64,000 nt of DNA from Artocarpus heterophyllus. Lineage: Eukaryota; Streptophyta; Magnoliopsida; Rosales; Moraceae. Below the pieces are notes generated by a model. It ran no database searches and had not been told where the DNA came from. It worked only from the letters and a program-made list of their open reading frames with translations. Location of the stretch: contig CM046350.1 in the NCBI GenBank assembly GCA_025403435.1, forward strand, positions 32,579,346-32,643,345, written 5' to 3'. This document shows positions 1-11,400 of the stretch, piece after piece; position 1 is the stretch's first letter, and the number at the start of each line of letters is the position of its first letter. The translations under genes were made by a program, and so were the position numbers.

Positions 1-1090
1 TAGAATCGTGGCAATGTTACTTGATTTAAGGTTTAGTAAGCAAATAAGTCAAGTAAGTATATTCTCACCTGTAACATGATAAAAGTTTACGAAAAAGTTT
101 TGAAAATATATTTTATGATAATTTTTAAATTTTTTTTTACATATTGTCTTCTCATAGAAACTCTTGTTGCAATAAGAAGGTTTAACAAATATTTCAATGA
201 TGAGGTATGTTAAAGTTATATATATATATATCACTTAATTAAGCATTATACACCCCATGTTTATGTTTGTCTTGCTAGATGGACTTATACGCTTGGTTTA
301 GGATTAGTTGCCTCACTCCTATCGTATAACTATGTTTATGTTTATGGTGAAACGTTTAGGTCTTTAAAGATAAAATGAATGATGTTTTAATATGGAAGTT
401 TAAATGAAAAGATATGTTCTATATAAACCTATGCCTCGTGCACTGCTATGATTATGATTACGATGTTATATAATGATTTTTATGAAATGTTTTATGTTGT
501 GAGATAGGAATGTGTACTTATTAAGCTTATGCTTACTTAGTTTGTATTATGTTATAGATAAGGATAAGATACAGGTTGACTAGGACGGAGGACAAAGATG
601 AGCATGTGTACAAGAAGTGTTAGATTGAAAACAGAGTCATGTCATGAAAGGAATTTAAACTCAAACAAAATTTAATAAATTATATTCCGTATTTTTATTT
701 GTTTGAGACTTAGTTTTGTTTGTGATATGTTCTTTTGAACTTATGTTTGATTGAATGTAATTTGTATTTTACATTTTTAGTTTCTTAGGTTATTTATTAA
801 AGAATGCGCTATACAGTTCATTTCTTTGTAATTAGTCTTAATTAAATCTTTGATTAGAAGTTAATAGCGCTTGCATTATATGTGTGAGTTTGTATTTGCT
901 AAATATTTATTTTTTTGTAAACTAAGTTTTCTATATATGGTCAGTTAGCCAAATGCTTTAAGTGTTCCATCAAGCTAACCAAGGAGGAAAAGTTAAATTT
1001 GGTAAGTAGTTTTTAAAGAAAAAAATATATGCTTGTGTTCCTAGGATATTTCTTGGAGTGTTGTTGATTGTTTCAAATTTCTTATCGGTA
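1..1090. other. AT-rich stretch without a recognisable gene
   Basis: I see no coding signal here. A TA microsatellite lies at about 218-231. The stretch near 540-660 has the general texture of the leader of a chromovirus-type LTR, but no LTR end, primer-binding site or coding motif could be fixed, so I do not call an element. Confidence 0.4.
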
Positions 1091-1633
1091 ATTATTACGT
1101 CTAACGGTAAAAGTAACATTCCCTGTGAAGCCCATAAGGGGGGCATTATAGCAGGATTGGCTTGGGGTCATTTTATTTGGCCACCTGATATAATCCTTCC
1201 CTTCTAGCTGGGCAATCAATGTGGTTGGGGATATGTTCAAGACATGCCTCGATGTTGACAATGGTCTACTCCCCTCTTGTAGTTTTTGTTCTTTCTTCCT
1301 CCGTTTTCTTCTTAGTGGTGGTGTTCTTGTTTGTCCTTTTCATTCTGGTCATGTCTTTGGTTGTCTTTCTATTCTCCTGTTCTGCTCTCTATTGCTTATG
1401 GCTTTGCACTCTCAATGCTCGTTTTCCTCTTCAAGGAGGATCCGCCCTTGGCTCTATTTAGGGCCTCTCTAGATTGTCTGCAAGTATTCTAAGCAGATGC
1501 TATTTTTGAACGAGGACTTATGCAACAATCCTTTCTTCAAAGCCTCTCGAGCCGTTCCATCTTCTAAATATGAGATCTCTAAAATTGTTTTGCTAAATCT
1601 CTTAATGTAAGCTCATAACGACTCTCTTGGGTT

Positions 1634-2080
1634 CTAAATCATTGACCAGAGGTCTTTGGTCATTTTGCCTGTTTTGATGTGCATAGAGTAGGCTTTGACA
1701 AAAGAATCTGCCAACTCCTTAAAGCTATCGATTGTTCTAGAGGGCAAGTTGTTGAACCATCGAAGGATAGGTCCTTTCAAACTTTGCACGACCAGCTTAC
1801 ACATCATCTCGTCCATTATTGAATCTAGAATGTTTGTTGCACTAATAACATTATTGTATTGGAGGAGATAATCTTTTAGGTCATCGGTTCTGTTAAATCA
1901 TGTGAACATGAGGTTCTTGTATTTTGGAGGAACGACAAAAGTAATCCTCCTCGTAAAAGGGGTCTCGCATATATTCTTCGAGATGTTATCGAGTGCTAGG
2001 GCCTTGCTCGTAGCCTTAGTAACTTTCTGGTTGATCTTTTCCTTGACCAGCCTGGTATTCTGATTGAGCATATCTTGCAT
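1634..2080 (-). pseudogene. Ty3/gypsy gag fragment, decayed
   Basis: Two minus-strand open segments, 2080-1898 and 1816-1634, are joined by translated sequence containing a stop. The first holds a motif of the type PFTRRI...VPPKYKNL. The second holds LKGPILRWFNNLP, then FKELADSFVKAYSMHIK. This order (a basic region, 'L+G.A..WF..LP' and 'SF..L...F...Y') is typical of the Retrotrans_gag family, especially Tat/Ogre-like gypsy elements. In those elements Gag forms the cytoplasmic particle that packages element RNA. No complete reading frame, LTR pair or pol domain is visible nearby, so this is a relic. Confidence 0.65.
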
Positions 2081-2099
2081 CGTCTATGGGACGGCCTCT

Positions 2100-4080
2100 G
2101 CAGTTAACAAGGCTGGACTGGGAATGGGTTTTGCCTATGTTGTCTGCTCGATCTCTTCGTTTTGCTCTCTAAATGCTTGCAGATCTTCTCTACTTACGCC
2201 TTGCGGAGTGGTTATAGTAGCCGTGGCTACTGTGGGTGTTGGTGCCGTCGTAGTTGTCGTGGTTGTAGTTGCCACTACAGGTGTCGGGGTGGTGTACAAT
2301 CATTGCATCCTTCCAATCGGGCTATAGGAAGGTTGTTGCTTGGTTGGAGGTGGTGTCTGTTACTACCACTGCGTGGCTGTCATCGTCGGAAATGTTGAGT
2401 ACCTAAATAAGGGGGTAGTAGTATGAGTAGGCTAAGAGCTGAGAGTACTAGTAGCTGATTTAGCTCCTAAGGCCATTGTGCTTACTGTTGAGTTGGTCGA
2501 GTTGCCTGTCGTGCTCCTGGGAATGCATTGTTTATTGATGAAGCAGCTTTTTCAGTTTTCAACTTCCATAGCAAGGACCTCATTCTGCTCGTCAGCGTGA
2601 GACATTGTTTGTGCTTCATTTCGTTGGTTGTGCATATTCTAGTGGCCTGCGCTATCTACCATATATGATGCTGAAGCTTTTAAAATTCTCGAGTTGGTGA
2701 TCTGAAGGCCCCATGGTAGGCCCAAAACTATAGACGTTGGATCTACAATTAAATATATACAGATTAGTAATCAATTTGATGTTTGCTATTTACGAGTTTG
2801 GGTCCTTAAACCACCGTTGTCAGGATCTGTTTAGTTTCCACGAACAAGATCAAAATAATTATAACATGAAAATTAAATTCAAGCCATAAGTAATTAAACA
2901 ATACATAAAAGAAAAATGATACCACAAGTAAGATTTATAGTGGTTCACTCTATAATGAGAGCTACATCAACTGTTCTTCACCACGATGAATGGATTGATA
3001 TAGATTACAAAGTATTTGAGAAATTTTATATGAAAACACTTATAATTTATTCAGAGTTTTTCGTAAGTTTCTTTCTTCGTGTGTCTCAATGAAGTTGCTG
3101 CTACCATATATATAGAGTGCTGCATGAATCGTGGCTTCAATTTAATGGAAGGAGTGAGCATAATAGTGCTTACAGTAGTAGGGCATGTGTCGATCTTTGA
3201 TAAGTCGTAAACATTGGACTCCTCCTCATGTTCCATTTTGTGGCTTAACATGTATCTTCTTACAACTGCCAAGTTCCATATATCGATTCCATTAAGTTGA
3301 CACTTAGCAAATCCACAACAACGGGAAATATATAAATTCATATAAAACAAAACGAGTAAAAACTGCAATCGAACCATAATTATCGAATCGATCGGTACCT
3401 CAAATTGGCTGTGCAATGAGCAAGTGATGCTTATAATGACATTGGTCTTAATCGAACATTCTTGTCGAACGTGATTCGCTCTTACCGCAATTTGGATTTC
3501 TCATTCTGAGTCTTTACTAAACCATTTAGGCCTGACCAAATCGTACCCTAATAATTACTCATAAGTTTGTTTAACGTTTATACTCTTACTTGACGCTTAT
3601 TTATTTATTTATTTACTTATTTAAATTTGAACTCCCATTTAGTTGGGTTTGTCAACACATTTTTTCTCATTTTAATGCACAACTTATTTAATAAGTCGAT
3701 TTAAATACTAGAGAATATGAGTTCTGCATTAAAAATGGGGAGATATCGTCGAACAATATCATAAAACAAAACCAAAGAGTGATAAAATCTTATTCTTATC
3801 CTTATAAATGACACATGTGCTAATTACGTGAGTTTAATTTCAATATTTGAATGAAAAATTAAAAAATATAAACCAAAATAAAAAGTTTTAAAAGTTCAAT
3901 AATAAAATAATAATTTTTAAAAGGCCACAATAAAGAGTTCTTAAAGTTTAAAATATAAACAGTAATTTTTAAAATTCTAATAGCAAACTGATAAACCCTA
4001 AAGGCTTAAGTTTAGGGGGCTCCCTCTCCCTTAAGTTGGCTTTTGCTTTTTGCCACCAACGGACGGGAGAGTGAAAAAGA
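2100..4080. other. Intergenic, repeat-derived, no gene seen
   Basis: The minus strand to about 2700 probably continues the gag relic upstream: it is rich in Ala/Thr/Val codons and has no conserved motif. From about 2800 to 3650 the DNA looks like a decayed LTR or leader but has no clear ends. The rest is AT-rich spacer before the ureD pseudogene. No open frame here shows a family motif. Confidence 0.4.
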
Positions 4081-4081
4081 G

Positions 4082-7000
4082 ATGGAACAAACGGGAAGGG
4101 TGTGGCTGTTGAGAAAGTGGAAGAAAAGTCAACAGTGACAAGATCTACTCAAAGTAACCACTTAAATTCATCGTACCCAAAAAGGTTTTATTGCTATCTA
4201 TTCTCATTCTTCAATCTATTTTCACATTTTTTTACTTTTTGAGCTTCAATGATAACAATCTTAGAACTAACCTTTGTTTTATTCCTTAGTTGGGCAACTC
4301 CAAAACTGCTGCTGTTTGGATTTACACCCTCACATATGGCGGTGGCATTGTCTCTGGAACTCCTTCTTCTTCTTCTTCTTCTTTTATGCCTTCAAGGAGA
4401 CATTGTCTTGTATGTTCTTCTTCTTCTTTTTTAACTCGTTTGTTAAAATTAGTTTTAACTAATTTTTCAATTAGAATCAGTATAAAGCTCTTATTTATTA
4501 TAGTAAAAAAAAAAGTTTTACATTGTAAAACTTTTACATACTATAATATTTATAATTTTAGCATATGGCTCTGCCAAACGTTCACGTGACTTTACCATTG
4601 ATGATGGCTGCACCATTGACGATGGCTGCACCGTTGTTTTGACTACCCAAGCTTCCACAAAGGTTGACCTTTTAAATCCTTTATTTGATAACCTTATTCC
4701 CTTTGAATTTCTTTTTAATATATTTATGCTACGTGTTGTGGCCTTCTTCAATGAGATTCCACTTCAAATTTTAAATGGACTATTTTTTTTTTTTTCCGTC
4801 TTTTAATGTTGGAAAATCTCAAAGAGTTCTATGCTATGCTATTCTTGTGCAGGTCTACAAGTCTCTGGGATCAATGTGCTCTGTGCAAGTCTTGGAGGTA
4901 ACACAACAACTTTCCCATTCTACTTAAATCACAACATATGTTATTTTTCTTTTCAGTATTCAATTCGTTAATGTGCTGTTCATTTTAAAGTTCTTATACT
5001 TCTAGTTTTTTTGGTGTTCTTGAATTAAAAGTGAACAACAAAATTTTCGTGGTTCTGGAATGTTAAAAGCTTTTGCAGCAAAAGGTCACAGGGTTTTTTT
5101 TTGCCCATTTTATAACTCAAATAAAATTAATTGTTCATTTCAAATTAAAGTGACATTGGCAAATTTATGCCCTGCATTAGGCGAGAGTGGGTAGCAGCGC
5201 CCTTTTAGCCGTAATTCCAGATCCGGTTACATGCTTTTCAACTGCAAGGTACACTCAGAAACAAGGGTTTAGGATGGCGAGTGACTCGAGTTTAGTCATT
5301 GTTGATTGGGTCACCAGTGGGCGCCATGACAGTGGTGAAAAACGGGATTTTGATCTGTACAAGAATATCAATCACATGTTCCTAGAAGACGATGAGAGTA
5401 AGTGTTTTTTCTTTTCTTTCCAGCAGATTTTAAATTTCTTGCATGATGATAATGTTGCTAATTGGTACTGGGAATAATTCTATAAGATATCTTATTTCAC
5501 AACGTGATAGTATTTGACAATTTCTTGACAGTGCTTTTGGTTGATTGTTTAACAGCAATTTGACGAATCATGCTTTGCTGAGTTGTATATTGCTGATTAT
5601 TAGGCATTCTGTTGCATTATTTCATTTTCATTCTCCTCCCTTTTGAACGACTGTAGTCTGCAGAAGCCTGGTTTCTGTGTGTGCTTGCTGAAGCTGTAAT
5701 TTAGTTGGACATAAATACTGCATATCTGAGACACGTTTAAACCAGATTCACGCCATGTCATGGTTTCAATACGATACATTGGCAGTTGCACTAGCAAGTT
5801 CTTGCTCTCCTCTTTTGCTCGTAATTTTTCCACACTCACACCAAAAGCAAGACACACTTACTATCTCCTCCCTGTAAGCACTTTTACTAACATGGTTTTT
5901 TAATTCCTTTGTTCCCCAGTTTTTTCTCCTCTTCCCTCAGTGGCTTGATGTTTCTTGTGCAGGTACTTCTAGAGAGAGGAAGCATGTTGTCTATCGCAGA
6001 GTGCATGCAGGAGTACCAAGTGATCGCAATGGTTGTATTCTGGGGGTGAGTTATACCTATTACACCTTTCCGGCACCTTAATGTATAATTTCATTAATTG
6101 AATTATTTGTGAAGTGTACAGGACTAGCTCGAAAGGAGTTTTAAGTAAATTGATGCTAGTTTTTTTTTTGGTTTTATTTCAAGGCCAAAAATGAGATGCA
6201 TTCAAAGCCAAGTCCAAGAAGAAGTGAGGAGGATGATGACTAAGCAGTTGCAATTTTCTTCTCCTGCATCAGCTCAAAAAGTAGTTCTGCTTGTTGCATA
6301 AATAGACCAATATTTATTGCTTCCTCAAGTGTCTTTGGTCCTCAGGTACTTCTCGTATAATGCTACGCCGTAAGTGGTTGCTGTCCTTGAAATTTGCATG
6401 CTGTATTCTGTAATCTATAGAACCTGGAATAAGAATTCCAAATCATTTGAAAACTGGAGTAGCAAGTTGAAACAGTGTTTAGTACTTCTTTGATTCCATC
6501 CTAGTGAAAAATTGTTGAGATTTGATATACCCATCAACCAGATAGGTTCCCAACTCTTCTTTTATTGTAGAGGGACCAGGGTACTAAAAAAATTAAATAT
6601 AGTATTTCCTGTAGCCACTTGTGAGAGTCAATCTAGAAGGTATCCCTTAGACATAACTGAGACGATTGTGTCAGAGCAAGCAATTATTCAATAGAAAGTA
6701 TCAGCTGTTATTGAGGGTGTGAACTATGCTAGGCTAATAATGCCTCAAAGAGAACACTCGAGTTCCAACGCTAGAAAATGGGCACTGGCAAGGGCAGAGC
6801 CATGGGAAGCTAACAGCTGCCTAAATGACGAAGGGCAACGGAACTTTTACCGAATATATGGTTTGATAGATACTTACAAGGGTTTAAAGGTTCAGCTTCC
6901 AATGCGTGATATGAGCCACATAATCCCGTACTTGGAAAGAGCCATTGCAGACTCGCCATGGTGAATAAGTGGAGAAATCTGAGGTTCTCCCTACTAAATC

Positions 7001-7576
7001 AATTTCCTCCAAGTATTATTCTTGTCGTGGATGGATGGTGTCCGTGGAAGAGAGGTGTTTTCTTTTCTTTTCTTTTTTTTTTTTTTGGTAAATTTCATGT
7101 AATAAGCAAACGAACAAATTAAGAATCATGCTCGGCCATTTTCACAGTTGTGTTAGAGTGAGCAAGGTTGGATTTGCGGAGCGACGTTTGCCTTACATTC
7201 CAAGTGCCGTTTAGCACGTGGTTTATTGTCCGCCTAAAACATGAACCAAACTCAACAGACAACCCTGTTGAGTTTTCGTTTGCTCATGATTATCAACCAA
7301 AAACAATTTTAACAGAATTTCGCCTCCACTTTTATTCTTTTTGTGGATTCCATTCATGTGCTGATACGTGTGAGAGGCTTATGCTCTTTTTTGAGGAGGA
7401 TTTGCTAATATTCTTTATGATTCTTTCATTTACTTGAGCCATATGGTTTCTTATTAAAGCAGGGAAAAGGCGACATTGTTCGAATAGTTGCCACAACAAC
7501 TGAATCAGTTTACATGTTCCTACAACATCAATTGGCTTGTTTGGAACCACCGCTTGGAGTATCGCCATATCGCTGA
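4082..7576 (+). pseudogene. ureD: Urease accessory protein UreD, pseudogene
   Basis: UreD works with UreF and UreG to load nickel into urease. Exon-like blocks with GT/AG borders lie at 4082-4184, 4290 to about 4409, 4562-4662, 4853-4897, 5181-5397, 5963-6045, 6184-6345 and 7463-7576. They carry family motifs in order: YTLTYGGGIVSG, DGCTVVLTTQASTK, VYKSLGS, VIPDPVTCFSTARY, VDWVTSGRH, SIAECMQEYQVIAMV, IQSQVQEEVRRMM, FIASSSVFGP and TESVYMFLQHQLA, ending at a stop at 7574. Several breaks are visible. The ATG at 4082 is not in frame with the conserved N-terminal sequence and hits a stop within exon 1. Exon 2 has a serine-rich CTT-repeat insertion. Exon 3 has an 18-bp tandem duplication. The short exon before the VLLERG block is missing or reduced to about 15 bases near 5532. 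A TAA at 6299 falls before the FIASSSVFGP block, which lies in another frame. Family identity is sure; loss of function is inferred and rests on my exon borders. Confidence 0.8.
6346..7462 (+). other. Long last intron of the ureD pseudogene
   Basis: This 1.1-kb interval separates the block ending in SVFGP from the final exon. It contains an open stretch at 6719-6964, 81 residues with no family I recognise, preceded by a same-frame open stretch from 6512 that is interrupted by a stop. A long T-run lies near 7070-7086. The open stretch could be an exonised or inserted fragment; I assign no function. Confidence 0.35.
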
Positions 7577-8462
7577 ATTTTCATTATAAATCATATCATA
7601 TTTACTGTTTGTTTTCTTACTTTTCTTATCATCGGCCATTTACATGAAGCTCAAGTTCTCCAGGGTTCTCCTTTATAGATAATCATATATACAAAAACAA
7701 GGTAACAATTTGGTGGGGGAGGGAAAGCTGACAATATTATGCTTCTTGTCCTGACGTCTTGTGGTGGTTTTGCAATAAAAATTGCGTGGTCTCTCTGCTT
7801 ATCTTGGCTTCTAATCTCTGAAGAGCAACATGATACTCGGACGATTAAGGAGGTGTAAAGTAATATCATCTTGGTGTACAATTAGGTTATTTTTGCACTG
7901 TATTATAATACTTTTCCTGGCTATGCAGAAAAAAATGTTTAATTGAAACGTATGCTAAAAACAATGGACACAAATTTCTATGATGTTTCTGAAATTTCCA
8001 TCACAATTTAGGAATTTCACGGGCAAACCAGCAAGTTTTCATGCTGCTTTAGGTTCTCTTACTATGATTGTTGGTGTCTGGATATTTTTTCTGAAAATAT
8101 TTGCTCTGGCCAACGGAACGCTGTTATTTGAAAGATTGACATAGATATGTCAAATGGAATTTTCTCATTGAGTTATAGATTGTTGATTCGAAGAGGTCTA
8201 ACCTCATGAAGAAATAAACACTGCAAATATGGCACAAAACTAATCGCGAAGGACATCAGAGTTCAGATAATTGCAAACCAAACTACCGAAAGAATTGAAC
8301 CACACATAAAATACAGAAATATGATTCATGACACACCAGCAGTTCACTCTGTTCCCTCTTATCTTGCCTTAGAATGAACATAAGATAGATAGAACTTAAC
8401 TCACGTTTAGCTCGTTATAAAGTGAAGCCGTACAAGTGAGGTCGTGTATAGCCTAACAACAT
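7577..8462. other. Spacer between convergent ureD pseudogene and UAP gene
   Basis: About 0.9 kb separates the two stop codons, so this holds both 3' ends. The part nearest 8462 should be the 3' UTR of the minus-strand gene. I see no further coding sequence. Confidence 0.5.
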
Positions 8463-11400
8463 TTAGAATGTAATTTCACAAGGGGCATGAAAGGTTCTAC
8501 CGCGGCATATAGGTTCTAAGTTCTCTCCAGCATATGAACATAGCGGTGATACCTCTACTCCTGGTTTCAAGATAAATTGGGTTTGAAATGTCAGAATTAT
8601 GCACACAGAAATATTCTCAATCACATGACTTCCAACTCTCTGGCTTCAACACTAAGCTATGATTTTTCCATCTACCCATTTATCTTATTTCTATGAACAC
8701 AATATTTATGCCTTATTGGAAAGTAAAAGAACAATGAATTACCTGTTGCATATAATGGCACTGAGTGTGTTAAAAATCCACCGGCTGCAACTACCCAACG
8801 AGCATGGAGTCGGAGAACTAAGAGTTTGGCACTGTCTGGAGTGTCAAAAGTTGATCCATTGGCATTTTTTACTGGTGCAAACTCTTCTTCACGTAAAACC
8901 TGTTTTAGAACAATTTTGAAAGAAAAATGTATTATCATTGCCCAAAAGAAAAATGTATTATCATTGCCTAATTTGTCGAAAAAGAAAAGAAAAGAAAGGA
9001 TATAAAAAGTGTTAAAGTAGTAGTTGTATTGTTAGATGTAAATCTATCCTATTTTTTAGGAAGCTAGTTAGCCCCTATTAGATAGGAAGTTAGGTAGATT
9101 ATCTGGTTTAAGTGTTGTGCATAAAAAGTGTGCAGCCGTGTAATCTTTAAGTTTTTCTAATAAAATCCAAGCAGTAAAAAAATTGTTTTTCTGCTTCCAT
9201 TAGCTTTTATGGTATCAGAACGTTAAAAGCTGATAGGAAGTTGAGAGAAACAAACAAACGGAATGAGTTGAGGTGATGACCCTGAGGTTGCCACTGGCAC
9301 CTCATAGACTCTCTCTACAATTGTTCCCACTGTTGTGGTTGAAAACTCCTCCATGTCCTTGCAAATCACGACTCATAAACTGAATGGGAAGAATTTCCTT
9401 TAGTGGTCCTGTTCAGCCCAAATGATGATTAGGGGTAAAGGCAAAATCGGGTACTTGGATAGAACAATACCCAAACCCAATACTGCCGATCCCTTGTATT
9501 CAATTTGGGACACTCAAAGCTCAATGGTGATGGCGTGGCTAATTCACTCCATGGAAGATAACATTGGAGACACGTACCCATTTTATCCTACTGCAAAGGA
9601 AATCTGGGATGTTGTCACATTAGTCTACTCTGACCTTGAAAACTCTTCTCAAATGTTTGAATTGCGTAACAAGGCTTGGAATCTCAAACAAGGAGATAAC
9701 GAAGTTACTTAAGTACTTTAATCCTCTAAAAAAATTATGGTAGGTACTGGACCTTTTTAACACTTGCCAATGGAAGGACCCATCAGATGCCATCCTCTTT
9801 AGGAAGATGCTTGAAAAATTATGACTTCTTAGCTGGACTAAACAAAGAACTTGATGAAGTTAGGGGGCGAATACTCGGGCTGCGACCATTACCATCGATC
9901 AATGAGGTGTTCTCCGAGGTGTGTCGCGAGGAGTCCAAAAAGCGTGTGATGCTTGGAGAAACACCAACCCTTGTGGCTGAGAATTTTGCCTTGGTAACAC
10001 AAGGACCAAACAAGAGACGAAACACCAGATCTTCCACCAAGAAAGGGCAGGCTTGATGTGATCACTGCCACAAACCTTACCACACGAAGAACGCATGCTA
10101 GGAGTTGCACAGTAAACCTAAAAATTGGGTTCCTAAGAGCCTGAGAAATCGAGATGGGAAAGGGCTCCAAGCAACACAACAAGGGGAGCAAAGAAAAACT
10201 GCTGGAAACGTCATCTTCTCCAAAGAACATTGGACCAACTTTGTAATCTTTTGTCTACAAACCAGCCACCTTCCCTTATGGCACAAAAGGAGAGATCTTT
10301 GGTGGTATTACAACAACAGGTGAGCCTTCGATGATTGACTCAGGAGCTATTGATCATATGACTGGGTGTCAATGGTTATTTTAGTCATATGTTCCGAGTC
10401 CAAGGAATCACGAAGTTAAAATTGCAGACGGCTCCTATGCAGTGGTTGCAAGCATTGGATCTGATAAAATCAATCCTAATATCACTCTAAATTTGGTTCT
10501 ACATGTGCCCTTTTTATCATGCAATCTACTTTGTATTAGCAAAATAACGAAAGAGTTGAATTGCCAAGTTAATTTTTCTACATCTGTGTCTTTCAGGACT
10601 TGACTTTAGTGAGGAGGATTGGCAGTATGAAAGAAGTCGATGGTCTTTACTACTTTGCAAATAATTCTTTTGTGAGTGGTCAGGTTCATAGTGTAGTGGA
10701 CAACTCATATGTTTCAAGAAAAAAAAAAAACAAATTATGCTGTTATATTGTAGGCTAGGACATCCAAGTTTCTTGTACATGAAATACTTGTTTCCTTCTT
10801 TATTTCTAACTATTAATGAGCCATTCAATGTGAAATCTGCCAATTAGCAAAGCATAAATGTATTTTTTTAAGCTATATTGCAACCCAAAGGGTTATCGGT
10901 GTTAATCCCCTGAAAAAAGGAGATCAACATCAGGGTATTGCTCATTTGTTTGGGGGAACCTCGTAACATGGAGAAGTAAGAAACATGCAGTTGTAGCTAG
11001 AAGCAGTGCTAAAGTAGAATTACGATCGTTAGCACATGGGGTGTGTGAGCTTTTGTGGCTTAAAAACCTCCTAGGAGAACTTTAGTTGGATGTTTAGGTA
11101 CCATTAAAGCTTTATTGCGATAACAAAGCTGCAATCAATATATCTCATAATCCTGTACATCACGACGTAACTAAAATGTTGAAGTTGATCGGCACTTCAT
11201 TAAGGAGAAGATTGAGGATGGGACCGTTTGTATTACCTATGTTCCTACTTCAGAACAGGCTGCGGATCTTCTTACTAAAGATCTTGTTAGACCAATGTTT
11301 GACAAAATTACTTGACAAGCTTGGAATATACAATCTGTAATCCAAGCTTGAGGGGGAGTGTTAGCGTGGTTGTTGTATTGTTAGATGTAAATCTATCCTA

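Noticed and set aside
1219..1472. Two overlapping hydrophobic ORFs
   Set aside because: No family motif. They lie antisense to repeat-derived DNA and their composition follows T-rich sequence.
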